From: FEN-1219 sp963744305
GTDB taxonomy: Bacteria > Pseudomonadota > Gammaproteobacteria > Steroidobacterales > Rariloculaceae
Direction of reading: 5' to 3'
Length of the DNA stretch: 64,000 nucleotides
NCBI GenBank assembly: GCA_963744305.1
Contig: CAVUTF010000033.1
Location: 62,001-126,000 of the forward strand
The notes beneath the pieces were generated by a model. That model saw only the letters and a list, made by a program, of their open reading frames with translations. It was not told the DNA's origin and made no database searches. How positions within the stretch are numbered: the stretch's first letter is position 1; every line of letters starts with the position of its first letter. This document shows, in pieces, positions 35,903 through 45,141 of the stretch. A program made the position numbers and the translations under genes.

Positions 35903-37370
35903 TCAATTCGCCATCGCGATCGTAATACCCTGCTTCGCCATGAGCTCGCGCAGCAGTTTTTCCGTCTCGGGCATCGGCCGCGGCGGCTGACCTTCATTGG
36001 CCGCAATGCCTTGCGCCCACGTGATCACGGAGCGGCCCTTGGCGTCCTTCACGTCGAGCTTCGCGCCATGGTCGACGAGGTACTGCACTACGTTGTTCGT
36101 GCCTTTGAAGACCGCGCCGATCAACGGTGTGATGCCTTCTGTCGTTGCAGCATTCACATCCATCTTGAGCTCCTCGACCAGCAGATCGAGGGCCGCGAAG
36201 ATCTCTTCATCGGAGCGGATATGCCCCTGGCCTAACGGCCAGCCGGCGCCCGCGAGCAACAGCAGCGCCGTCTCGTTTTTCTCGGTGACGACCGTCGGAT
36301 CGGCGCCGCGCTCGAGCAGCAGGCGCATGACCTCGATGTCGCCGTTCCAGGCCGCGCGCAGGAACGGCGTCCCCCCCTTCAAATCGGTCCAACGCATGTC
36401 GAACGAGCCCCGGTGACCGACCTTGCCGGCGATCTTCACGCTGAGGTCCGCGCCGGAATCTACGAGCTGCTCGATCATCGCGAGGTGCCGCTCTTGCGGA
36501 AGCACTGGAGCCGGCCCTTGAGACCATTGCACGTTGCGCAGATCGATCACTGTGTACAAGGGACTTCTTCCGTTGCTGTCCGCGATGCTGGGATTCGCGC
36601 CGTGTTCGAGCAACAGCGATGCAACGTCGTAGTGACCGTTGACGACCGCGATCAGGAGCGGGCTCGTATTGTCGGCGCCCGTTTGATTGACGTCCGCCCC
36701 TCCATCGATGAGCGCACGCGCGGCGTCGAGCTTCCCTTCGCGCGATGCAAACAACAGCGCGGTCATGCCTCCCGCGGGGCGGCGCTCGGGCTTGGCCGAG
36801 GCGGCCGAGCTGAAGGACAGGTCGGCGCCGCGCTCGATCAGCAACTTGATGACCTCCGTGTGGCCCTCGGCGGCGGCCCACATGACGGCCGATTGCCCGC
36901 GGAACTGGCGCGCATTGACGTCCGCGCCCCGATCGAGCAATACGGCGACGGCGGCCGCATTGCCGGTGTACGCCGTCAGCATCAACACGGTTTCGCCCTC
37001 GGTGGTCAGCACCGCGTTCGGGTCCTCACCCGCATTCAACAGCGTGGCGATCAGCTCCGCATTGCCGTTGATGGCCGCGAGGTAAATCGGCCGAGCGCCG
37101 GTGCGATTCGCCGTGCGAAAGTCCGCGCCGGCGGCGAGTAGCAACTTCGTCATCTCGAGGTCGTTGCGATGCACCGCCCAGTGCAAGGCTGTCATACCGT
37201 CAGGGCTGGGTGGCGTTGACGTCGACGGTCTCGCGCAGCAGCAGCCGGACCGTCTTGAGATCGCCGTTCATCGCGGCATCGACAATGGCGGGATCGGCAT
37301 GGGCGGAAAGGGTACCGGCCAGCGACAAAACTATTGCAGTGCAGCAATGGATCAGGGTTCGTAAGTGCAT
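35903..37370 (-). CDS. Secreted ankyrin-repeat protein (frameshifted near residue 57)
   Basis: Exported protein of about 488 codons made of ankyrin repeats, which mediate protein-protein contacts. The signal peptide starts at ATG 37370 (MHLRTLIHCCTAIVLSLAG). The first repeat DAAMNGDLKTVRLLLRETVD runs into a stop after NATQP. One extra C (CCCTGACGG for CCTGACGG, near 37200) explains the break, and the other frame continues DGMTALHWAVHRNDLEMTKL. About ten repeats follow, with consensus such as GATPLxxAAxxGxxEVxxLLLxxGAD. A GGGAGG sits upstream. It is divergent from the DUF1592 gene; such secreted ankyrin genes often neighbour DUF1592/DUF1552 pairs. Confidence 0.88.
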
Positions 37371-37571
37371 GAGTGCATTGCCTCCCCCGGCCGGAAAATG
37401 GAGAATCAGATCTGGACATGGTCTTATCACAAGTGGCGCCGGAGTGACAATACGCGACACCTTGAGAATTCTCCCGAACACGCTAGCAATATGGTGTTAT
37501 AAGCTCGTGAACGGTATCGAGTTTATCGACGGCGAAATCTCGTGGTGGTTTGTTTGCAACGGGGAGCGCGC

Positions 37572-39974
37572 GTGAGTAGACGCTGCATCGTAGCTTGTCT
37601 CGCCATGACCGGAGGCGCGACCGCATTCGCCCAATCGGCAGAACCGACCGTCTCGCTCGAAAGCCTTACATCTCAGCAGCGCTTCCTGCAACAAAACTGC
37701 ATCGAATGCCATAACAGCACCGATCAATCGGCTGCCGCACTGTTCGCCGGTTTGTTCTTCGACAAGGTCGACGTGATGCACGTCGAGCACGACCCGGAGA
37801 CTTGGGAAAAGGTCGTCCACAAGCTCAGCACGGGCATGATGCCGCCCGCGGCAAAACCGCGGCCCGCCGCGCAGGAGCAGGCGCGCTTTCTGACTTATCT
37901 AGAAACTGAGCTCGGCGAGTTCGCCGCACGCAACCCGAATCCGGGCCGCCCCGCGCTGCATCGCGTGAACCGCACCGAATACGCGAACTCGATTCGCGAT
38001 TTGCTTGATCTCGACATCGATGCCACGGCGTTGCTGCCCGCCGATGACTCGAGCTTCGGCTTCGACAACATCGCAGGATCCTTGGGCGTCTCACCGGTGC
38101 TATTGGAACGCTACGTCGCGGCGGCCGGCAAAATCAGCAGGCTCGCGATCGGCGATACCGGGATGGCGGATCGCCAAGAAAAGTACGTGCTTCCGGGTGA
38201 CCTCACACAGAACGAGCACATCGAGGGGCTACCGTTCGGCACGCGCGGCGGCGCTCTGATCGAGCATCACTTCCCGGTCGATGCCGAGTACGTGATCAGC
38301 GCGGATCTCGTCGAGCGCGGCGGACGGATGTTCGGCTCGAACAACAACAAATCCGAGCAGCTCGAGGTGACGCTCGACGGCAAGCAAATCGCTCTGCAGA
38401 GCCTCGCCGAGTACGAGGTCGAAGACGGCGTCCAAGTACGTATGTTCGTGACGGCCGGGCCGCACACGATCGGCGCGGCGTTCCTGAAGAAAAACCACGC
38501 GCCAGTCGAGGACATCAATCAACCGTTCGAGTTCAGCTTGTTCGAGCCTGCGATCGATCCAGACCCCGATTGGACTTTCGTACCGCATCTTGGGAGCGTC
38601 GCGATCACCGGCCCGTTCAACACTGTCGGCATCAGCGACACGCCGAGTCGCGCGAAGATCTTCGTTTGCCGTCCGGCGGATGCTAGCGAAGAGGAGGCGT
38701 GCGCCCGGCAGATCATCTCGACGCTCGCCACGCGCGCGTATCGGCAGCCGGTCGGCACCGAGCAGGTGTCGACGCTGATGGAGTTCTATGCGCAGGGCCG
38801 CAAAAACGGCGATTTCGAATCGGGCGTCGAGCTCGCATTGAGACGCATTCTTTCGAGCCCCGAGTTCGTATTCCGCTTCGAGCGGGAGACCGAGCGCGCC
38901 GCGCCCGGTGAGCCGTACCGCATCAACGATCTCGAGCTCGCGTCGCGGCTGTCGTTTTTCATCTGGAGCAGCATTCCGGACGACGAGCTGCTCGACGTGG
39001 CTGCGCAGAACAAGCTCCACGAGCCGAGCGTGCTCCGCAGGCAAGTGCGCCGCATGCTCGCCGATCCGCGCTCTGATCAGCTGATCGAGAACTTCGCCGG
39101 ACAATGGCTGTACCTGCGCAACCTCGAGGTGAAGGGTGGCGCGGTAGAAGAATTCCCGGATTTCGACGACAACCTGCGCCAGGCTTTTCGAACGGAAACC
39201 GAGCTGCTGTTCGCGAGCATCGTTCGCGAGGATCGCAACGTCGTCGATCTCTTGACGGCCGACTATACGTTCGTCAACGAACGCCTCGCCAAGCATTACG
39301 ATATCCCCGGCGTCTACGGCAGCCACTTCCGCAAGGTGACGCTCGAGAACGACGCGCGCCGCGGTCTGCTCGGTCAGGGCAGCATTCTGATGGTCACTTC
39401 GTATCCGAATCGCACGTCGCCGGTCCAGCGCGGTGTGTGGGTGCTCGAGAACGTCGTCGGCGCGGCGGTGCCGATTCCTCCGCCGAATGTGCCTGACCTC
39501 GAGGAAACGGCGAAACACGAAAGTAATCCGAAAACCTTACGCGCCCAGATGGTGCTTCATACGGAGAAACCGTTCTGCGCGGGCTGCCACAAGATCATGG
39601 ATCCCGTCGGCTTCGCGCTGGAGAACTTCGACGCCGTCGGCAAGTGGCGCACCGAGGAGCACGGCGAACCGATCATCGCGACCGGGAAGCTCGTCGACGG
39701 CACGGAGATCGACGGCGCGAGCGATCTGCGCACGGCGCTGCTCAGATATTCGGACCGGTTCGTGCAGACCGTCACGGAAAAGCTGATGACGTATGCGCTC
39801 GGCCGCGGCCTCGAGTACTACGATATGCCGGCCGTGCGACAGATCGCGCGAGCGGGCGCGAAGGATGAGTACAAGTTTTCGTCGATCGTGATCGGCATTG
39901 TCGAGAGTCCGCAATTTCAAATGCGGGCGCGCGAAAGCGCGCCTGAGGCCACCGAGATCGTAGCCGGCCGATAG
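37572..39974 (+). CDS. DUF1592/DUF1588/DUF1585/DUF1587 multidomain secreted protein with c-type haem motifs
   Basis: Large exported protein of 800 residues of the planctomycete-type cytochrome C (PSD1) family. GTG 37572 is chosen, with GGGGAG 5 bases upstream; the signal peptide ends TAFAQ. An N-terminal CIECH (QNCIECHNSTDQ) begins the cytochrome part. Then come DUF1587 (RPALHRVNRTEYANSIRDLL), a carbohydrate-binding-like region, DUF1592 (ELASRLSFFIWSSIPDDELL), DUF1588 (NRTSPVQRGVWVLENVV) and DUF1585. A second CAGCH lies in PFCAGCHKIMDPVGFALEN. It is paired with the DUF1552 protein 36 bp downstream. Enzyme activity is unknown to me; periplasmic redox is likely. Confidence 0.92.
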   Translation: MSRRCIVACLAMTGGATAFAQSAEPTVSLESLTSQQRFLQQNCIECHNSTDQSAAALFAGLFFDKVDVMHVEHDPETWEKVVHKLSTGMMPPAAKPRPAAQEQARFLTYLETELGEFAARNPNPGRPALHRVNRTEYANSIRDLLDLDIDATALLPADDSSFGFDNIAGSLGVSPVLLERYVAAAGKISRLAIGDTGMADRQEKYVLPGDLTQNEHIEGLPFGTRGGALIEHHFPVDAEYVISADLVERGGRMFGSNNNKSEQLEVTLDGKQIALQSLAEYEVEDGVQVRMFVTAGPHTIGAAFLKKNHAPVEDINQPFEFSLFEPAIDPDPDWTFVPHLGSVAITGPFNTVGISDTPSRAKIFVCRPADASEEEACARQIISTLATRAYRQPVGTEQVSTLMEFYAQGRKNGDFESGVELALRRILSSPEFVFRFERETERAAPGEPYRINDLELASRLSFFIWSSIPDDELLDVAAQNKLHEPSVLRRQVRRMLADPRSDQLIENFAGQWLYLRNLEVKGGAVEEFPDFDDNLRQAFRTETELLFASIVREDRNVVDLLTADYTFVNERLAKHYDIPGVYGSHFRKVTLENDARRGLLGQGSILMVTSYPNRTSPVQRGVWVLENVVGAAVPIPPPNVPDLEETAKHESNPKTLRAQMVLHTEKPFCAGCHKIMDPVGFALENFDAVGKWRTEEHGEPIIATGKLVDGTEIDGASDLRTALLRYSDRFVQTVTEKLMTYALGRGLEYYDMPAVRQIARAGAKDEYKFSSIVIGIVESPQFQMRARESAPEATEIVAGR

Positions 39975-40010
39975 CGGCGGCAGATGACCCAATTTGAGGG
40001 AGAGGAACCG

Positions 40011-41330
40011 ATGTTCATTACAAAGCGACACATTCCCCGCCGAACGTTCTTGCGAGGCATGGGCGCGACCGTGGCGCTGCCGCTCCTGGACGCAATGGTG
40101 CCGGCGATGGCCGCCGCTCCATCGGGTGTCAGCCGCTATAGCTTCCTGCACGTGCCGCATGGCGCGAGCCCCGGCTACTGGACGCCGACCGCGGCCGGAA
40201 AGCAATGGGAGCTGTCGCCGATCCTGAGCCCGCTCACGCAGTTCAAGGATCAGATCACCATTATCAGCAACACCGATCACGCGATGGCCGGCTCGCTCTC
40301 TCCCGACGAGAGCGCAGGCGACCACTCGCGAACGGCTGCCGTGTATTTGACCGCCGCCCATCCGAAGCGCACCGAGGGCCAGGACATCTACGCCGGCATT
40401 TCGATCGATCAGGTGCTTGCGAGCAAGATCGGGCAAGAGAATCCCCTACCCTCGCTCGAAATGTGCATCGAGGACGTCGGCTCGCTCGGCGTCTGCGGCG
40501 TCGGCTACAGCTGCGCCTACACGAACTCGATCTCATGGTCGTCACCGACGACGCCGTTGCCGATGGAACGCAATCCTCAGGTGGTCTTCGAACGGCTGTT
40601 CGGGGATGGCAGCACCCCCGAGGAGCGCGCGGCGCGCAAGCGCGAGGATCGCAGCATTCTGGATTCCGTGCTCGCCGACGTTGGGCGACTGAAGCACGGC
40701 CTCGGCCCAAGCGACCTAGCCCGCTTCGACCAGTATCTCGAGGACATCCGCGAGATCGAGCGGCGCATCGCGATTGCGGAGCACACGGCGGCGGTGGAGG
40801 CGGAGCGGCCGGAGACCGCCGAGATGCCGTTCGATCAGCACGTCAAGCTGATGCTCGACCTGCAGGTGCTCGCGTTCAAAGCGGACATCACTCGCGTCGC
40901 GACGATGATGTTCTCGCGCGACCTATCCGCGAAGGTGTATCCGGAGAGCGGCGTGCCGGACGCCTACCATGCGCTGTCGCACCACCAGGACGATGCGACT
41001 CGCATGGCGCGTTACGCGAAGATCAACGCCTACCACGTCGCCGTCGTCGGGTATTTCCTCGACAAGCTGCGTGCCGTGCAGGAAGGCGACGCAACGCTGC
41101 TCGACAACTCTGTCGTGATGTACGGCAGCCCGATGGGCAACTCGAACGCGCACGACCACATTGCGCTGCCGGTGCTCATTGCGGGCGGCGGCGCGGGCCG
41201 ATACGAGGGCAACCGGCACATCGTCACGGCGCCGCATACGCCGCTTGCGAATTTCTTCATGACGTTAGCCGAGAAGGAAGGCATTCATCTGCCGAGCTTC
41301 GGCGACAGCACGGAGTTGATGGAGGTCTGA
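40011..41330 (+). CDS. DUF1552 domain-containing Tat-exported protein
   Basis: Exported protein of 439 residues. ATG 40011 has AGAGGA about 8 bases upstream. A twin-arginine signal is visible (RRTFLRGMGATVALPLL). The DUF1552 body has SFLHVPHGASPGYWTPT, ISNTDHAMAGSLSPDESAGD, HHQDDATRMARYAKINAYHV and the C-terminal GSPMGNSNAHDHIALPVLI, in a sulfatase-like fold. These proteins occur as obligate neighbours of DUF1592 proteins and are thought to act together outside the cytoplasm. The Tat signal suggests a cofactor or metal is bound before export. It ends at a terminator. Confidence 0.92.
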   Translation: MFITKRHIPRRTFLRGMGATVALPLLDAMVPAMAAAPSGVSRYSFLHVPHGASPGYWTPTAAGKQWELSPILSPLTQFKDQITIISNTDHAMAGSLSPDESAGDHSRTAAVYLTAAHPKRTEGQDIYAGISIDQVLASKIGQENPLPSLEMCIEDVGSLGVCGVGYSCAYTNSISWSSPTTPLPMERNPQVVFERLFGDGSTPEERAARKREDRSILDSVLADVGRLKHGLGPSDLARFDQYLEDIREIERRIAIAEHTAAVEAERPETAEMPFDQHVKLMLDLQVLAFKADITRVATMMFSRDLSAKVYPESGVPDAYHALSHHQDDATRMARYAKINAYHVAVVGYFLDKLRAVQEGDATLLDNSVVMYGSPMGNSNAHDHIALPVLIAGGGAGRYEGNRHIVTAPHTPLANFFMTLAEKEGIHLPSFGDSTELMEV

Positions 41331-41360
41331 GGCCGCTCCACTCGCGAATCCGCTCGAACA

Positions 41361-41391
41361 ACGGCACCCCTCGCGGGTGCCGTTTCTTTTT
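41361..41391. terminator. Rho-independent terminator between DUF1552 and glyA
   Basis: A 9-bp stem ACGGCACCC / GGGTGCCGT (41361-41369 and 41375-41383) with loop CTCGC is followed by TTCTTTTT on the plus strand. It ends the DUF1592/DUF1552 operon and lies at the 3' end of the convergent glyA. Confidence 0.85.
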
Positions 41392-42643
41392 AGAGGCGGA
41401 TTCCCGGGGCCGGAAACTCTCTGCAAAAAACCGCAATCTCCGCGCGGATCTTCTGCAGCGCGCCAGCGTCGTCGGCAACGCCTAAAGCGCGATCGATCCA
41501 TTCGGCGATTCGCACCATCTCGGCCTCTTTCATCCCCCGCGATGTGACTGAAGGAGTACCGATGCGCAAACCGCTCGGGTCGAACGGCTTGCGCGGATCG
41601 AACGGGATCGTGTTGTAGTTGCATTCGATGCCCGCTTCGTGCAAGGCCTTAGCGGCGGGTTTGCCGGTAATCCCGCGCGGCGTGACGTCGATCAGTATTA
41701 GATGATTGTCCGTGCCGCCGGAGATCAACCGCAGGCCGCGGTCGTTCAGAGCCGTAGCGAGCGCCTTCGCGTTCGCCACGATTTGATGAGAGTAGCGACG
41801 GAAGTCTGCTGTCGCAGCCTCCTTCAGGGCGACGGCGATCGCGGCCGTGGTGTGGTTGTGCGGGCCACCCTGCAGTCCGGGAAACACCGCGCGGTCCAGC
41901 TCCTTGCTGTGCGTTCCGTCCGACAGGATCATGCCGCCGCGCGGTCCGCGCAACGTCTTGTGAGTGGTGGTCGTGATGATCTTCGCGTGCGGAAACGGAT
42001 GCGGATGTGCGCCGGCGACGACCAAGCCTGCGATATGGGCGATGTCCGCGACCAGCGTCGCGCCGACGGCGGCGGCAATCTGCGCAAAGCCCGCAAAGTC
42101 CCACGTCCTCGGGTACGCGGTGCCGCCGCAAAAGATCACCTTCGGACGCGATTCGCGCGCGAGGGTCTCGACGCGATCGAGGTCCACGCGATGAGTCTCG
42201 GGATCGACGTCGTACTGCACGGCGTTGTAGTGGATGCCCGAGAAATTCACGTTCCAGCCGTGGGTCAGGTGACCGCCAAACGGCAAGCCCAATCCCATCA
42301 CGGTTTCTCCCGGCTTCACGAGCGCGAGATAAACGGCCTGATTCGCCGGCGAGCCCGAGTACGGTTGCACGTTCGCATGCCGCGCACCGAAGAGAGCTTT
42401 CGCGCGATCGATCGCGAGCTGCTCCACCTGATCGATGTAGTCCTGGCCCTCGTAGTAGCGGCGACCCGGATAACCTTCGGAATACTTGTTGTTCAATATC
42501 GAGCCCGTCGCGTCCATCACGGCTTGAGAGGCGTAGTTCTCCGACGGAATGAGCCGGACGAACTCATCTTGGCGACGAGTCTCTAGAGCGATGAGCTCGT
42601 AGATCTCGGGATCAGTAGCGCGCAGCGCGGACATTTCAGGCAT
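41390..42643 (-). CDS. glyA: Serine hydroxymethyltransferase
   Basis: PLP enzyme that interconverts serine and glycine and supplies methylenetetrahydrofolate. The 417-residue length is exact for GlyA. It has RQDEFVRLIPSENYASQAVM, NNKYSEGYPGRRYYEGQ, GHLTHGWNVNFSG, and the PLP lysine in TTTTHKTLRGPRGGM. The tail SVTSRGMKEAEMVRIAEWID is also typical. It is a single-gene unit, divergent from the GT2 gene across 200 bp. The C1 output could feed the MetF-like protein at 28.7 kb, but they are far apart. Confidence 0.98.
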   Translation of the reverse strand: MPEMSALRATDPEIYELIALETRRQDEFVRLIPSENYASQAVMDATGSILNNKYSEGYPGRRYYEGQDYIDQVEQLAIDRAKALFGARHANVQPYSGSPANQAVYLALVKPGETVMGLGLPFGGHLTHGWNVNFSGIHYNAVQYDVDPETHRVDLDRVETLARESRPKVIFCGGTAYPRTWDFAGFAQIAAAVGATLVADIAHIAGLVVAGAHPHPFPHAKIITTTTHKTLRGPRGGMILSDGTHSKELDRAVFPGLQGGPHNHTTAAIAVALKEAATADFRRYSHQIVANAKALATALNDRGLRLISGGTDNHLILIDVTPRGITGKPAAKALHEAGIECNYNTIPFDPRKPFDPSGLRIGTPSVTSRGMKEAEMVRIAEWIDRALGVADDAGALQKIRAEIAVFCREFPAPGIRL

Positions 42644-42843
42644 TCGTGCTTCCTCGAGCGTGGCAGGCGACGGGTCAGGGTGGTCGCGGGGGGCGATAGT
42701 CTACAGGAACGCAACCGGGTTCCGCGTGTTGCGGCCTTGCACTTTCGCCCGACGGTATCCGCCCGCCGAGCCGATCCGCCTTCATCAAAGTTTCACAGTA
42801 TTCACGCAAGGTTACGGCACTCTCCGAAGGTGCATCAGAGCGA

Positions 42844-43563
42844 ATGCCGGCGTCGACCGATCTGACCATCATCGTTCCGACCCGCAACGAAGCGTCCAAC
42901 ATCGGCGCTTTTCTCGCGTCGATTCCAGCGGACCTGCCGCTGATCATCGTGGACAAGAGCAGCGACGAAACGCGCGCCATCGTGCGGCGCGCGAGATCCA
43001 AGAATACGACGGTGCTCGACTGTGAAGGCTCTCTCACCGAGGCGCGGCAACTCGGCGGGCTCCGCGCGGCGACGCGCTGGTTGCTGTTCACGGATGCCGA
43101 CATCGTGTTCGCGGACGACTATTTCCCGCGATTGCGCGAATTGCTAGCAGCGTCGGAGGGCACGCGGCTTCTCTACGGACCCAAGCTCTCGCGCGACGCG
43201 TATCGGCTGTACTACGTGAGCTTTGCTGCGGGCCAATGGCTGTCGCAGCTGCTTCGGATGCCGGCCGCGAGCGGCTCGAATATGCTCGTCGCGGCGGAAG
43301 CCTTCGCGGCCGTTGGCGGATTCGACACGCGGCTCCCTTGCAACGAAGACTCGGAGCTCGCGTGGCGCATCGCGCGCAACGGCTATCGCTGCGGCTTCGA
43401 GCGCACGCTCGTCGTGTACGCCACGGACCATCGCCGGCTGCGGCGCGGGCGGCTGCTCAAGGCAGTCCACACGCTCCTGCGGTGCTCGCTGCTGTACTTC
43501 AATCTGGTTCCGCAGCGTTGGCGAAGCCACGATTGGGGCTACTGGTCGGAGACGCAGTCGTAG
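42844..43563 (+). CDS. Glycosyltransferase family 2 protein
   Basis: Predicted GT-A fold glycosyltransferase of 239 residues. The N-terminal LTIIVPTRNEASNIGAFLAS, the DxD-like FTDADIVFADDYFPRL, and the ENEDSE-type acceptor region LPCNEDSELAWRIARNGYRC are clear. It has one or two hydrophobic segments near the C-terminus. It starts a group with a peroxidase and lipid genes. The likely role is transfer of a sugar to a lipid or polysaccharide, but the substrate is not visible. Confidence 0.88.
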   Translation: MPASTDLTIIVPTRNEASNIGAFLASIPADLPLIIVDKSSDETRAIVRRARSKNTTVLDCEGSLTEARQLGGLRAATRWLLFTDADIVFADDYFPRLRELLAASEGTRLLYGPKLSRDAYRLYYVSFAAGQWLSQLLRMPAASGSNMLVAAEAFAAVGGFDTRLPCNEDSELAWRIARNGYRCGFERTLVVYATDHRRLRRGRLLKAVHTLLRCSLLYFNLVPQRWRSHDWGYWSETQS

Positions 43564-43632
43564 CTTTCGCGCCGTAGCGCCCCATTCGCGATGCGCGGGC
43601 TGACTCCATGGCGCCTGATAAACTGCGTGCCG

Positions 43633-44880
43633 ATGCCAGCGTTTGCCTCGTTCCCGTGGTCGCGCATCGTGCGCCTCTTGGTCCTCATGGCCTCGCCGGC
43701 CGCCACGCTGCTTGCGGCCGTGCCCCCCGTCCCGGTGCCGCCGGAGAACCCGCTGACCGAGGAAAAACGCGTGCTCGGCAAGATACTGTTTTGGGACGAG
43801 CAGCTGTCGAGCGACGACACCATCGCCTGCGGAACGTGTCACCGACCCGCTTTCGGCGGCGCCGATCCCCGCTCCGGTCGTCACACGGGCGTGGACAAGG
43901 GCACGATCGACGACGTGCACGGCTCGCCAGGGATCGTGAGCCTGGATCGCGCCGGCCACCCGACGTCGCACGCGATCTTCGCCGATCAACCGCAAGTCAC
44001 TCCGCGCCTAGCGCCGTCGAACTTCGGGGCCCTGTGGGCCGAGCAGCTTTCCTGGGACGGCCGCGCCGGCACCCGCTTCCTGGACCCGTTGAGCGGAGCC
44101 ACGCTGATCGCGCGCGGCGGCGCGCTCGAGAATCAGGCACTTTCCGCATTGATCAACGACACGGAGATGGCGCAACTCGGGCGCTTGTGGCCCGAGGTGA
44201 TCGCGAAGCTCGAGCGCAGCCCGCCGCTAGCGCTCGCTAGCGATCTGCCCGTCGACGTCGCAGAAGCGCTCGCTGCGCGCCCGCGCTATCCGGACCTGTT
44301 CGCGGCCGCATTCGGCGATCCGGCGATAACGCCGGGACGCCTCGCTTTCGCGCTCGCAACCTACCAGCGCACGCTCGTGAGCGATCAGACGCCGTGGGAC
44401 CGCTATGAAGCCGGCGACGCGAAAGCGCTCGACGAGCGCGCTCTGTACGGCTGGCGCAAGCTGCAGGCCTTTCATTGCACGAGCTGCCACACGCCGCCGC
44501 TCTTTACGAACAACGATTTTGCGCATATCGGTCTGCGCCGCGCCGATTTCGATCGGGGCCGCGAGCTCGTGACCGGCGACCCCGAGGACGCGGGCGAGAT
44601 GAAAGTGCCGACGCTACGCAATGTCGGCCTCCGTGTCCGGTTCATGCACACCGGCGAGTTCACGAACCTCGGTGCAGCGATCGGCTTTTACGTCACGGCG
44701 CCCGCGATGCCGGAGCGCGACGCAATCCCGGGCGCGGGCCTCTACACATTCAATATGAGTGGAATCGACGAAAGTGACATTCGGGAATTTCTGCAAACGG
44801 CGCTGACCGATCCGCGCGTGCGCGATGAAACATTCCCGTTCGATCGTCCGAGGTTGCGCAGCGAGGCCATTACGAGATGA
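43633..44880 (+). CDS. Di-haem cytochrome c peroxidase family protein
   Basis: Exported di-haem protein of the CcpA/MauG superfamily, 415 residues from ATG 43633. A signal peptide (VRLLVLMASPAATLLAA) is followed by two haem motifs: CGTCH at residues 66-70 and CTSCH at 282-286. Conserved GKILFWDEQLSS, QLSWDGRAGT, FALATYQRTLVSDQTPWDRY and VPTLRNVGLRVRFMHTGEF fit the family. It would reduce peroxide or oxidise a periplasmic partner. An ATG at 43591 is an alternative start; neither has a strong ribosome site. It sits among glycosyltransferase genes without an obvious functional link. Confidence 0.9.
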   Translation: MPAFASFPWSRIVRLLVLMASPAATLLAAVPPVPVPPENPLTEEKRVLGKILFWDEQLSSDDTIACGTCHRPAFGGADPRSGRHTGVDKGTIDDVHGSPGIVSLDRAGHPTSHAIFADQPQVTPRLAPSNFGALWAEQLSWDGRAGTRFLDPLSGATLIARGGALENQALSALINDTEMAQLGRLWPEVIAKLERSPPLALASDLPVDVAEALAARPRYPDLFAAAFGDPAITPGRLAFALATYQRTLVSDQTPWDRYEAGDAKALDERALYGWRKLQAFHCTSCHTPPLFTNNDFAHIGLRRADFDRGRELVTGDPEDAGEMKVPTLRNVGLRVRFMHTGEFTNLGAAIGFYVTAPAMPERDAIPGAGLYTFNMSGIDESDIREFLQTALTDPRVRDETFPFDRPRLRSEAITR

Positions 44881-44931
44881 TCACGAGTGCGCATCCGAGC
44901 GCCCCGGGTTGTGCTGCGCAGCAATTTCGTT

Positions 44932-45141
44932 ATGATGAGCGCTTCCCCAGCAGAACAACGACCAGCGATGAGCGAAGAGCAAGAAGGCGAACAGCCCATT
45001 CCCTCCCCGCCACCGAGCGAGGAACCCGAAGCGGAAACGCTCACCGATTGGTTCGATCGCATGGACCGCGAGGCGTTTCGCCGCGCACTCGCGCAGCGCG
45101 ACCTGCGCATCGTATCGACTACGATTCGCGTTCAGCGCTGA
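44932..45141 (+). CDS. Small acidic hypothetical protein
   Basis: Unrecognised small protein of 69 residues, with a Pro/Glu-rich disordered N-terminus (EQPIPSPPPSEEPEAE) and an amphipathic C-terminal helix (LTDWFDRMDREAFRRAL). ATG 44932 and 44968 are both possible; no ribosome site is strong. It overlaps the end of the convergent glycosyltransferase by 10 bp. The codon pattern looks coding, but support is limited. Confidence 0.4.
   Translation: MMSASPAEQRPAMSEEQEGEQPIPSPPPSEEPEAETLTDWFDRMDREAFRRALAQRDLRIVSTTIRVQR

Noticed and set aside
41702..42586. 294-residue plus-strand ORF opposite glyA
   Set aside because: Antisense to an intact, unmistakable glyA.
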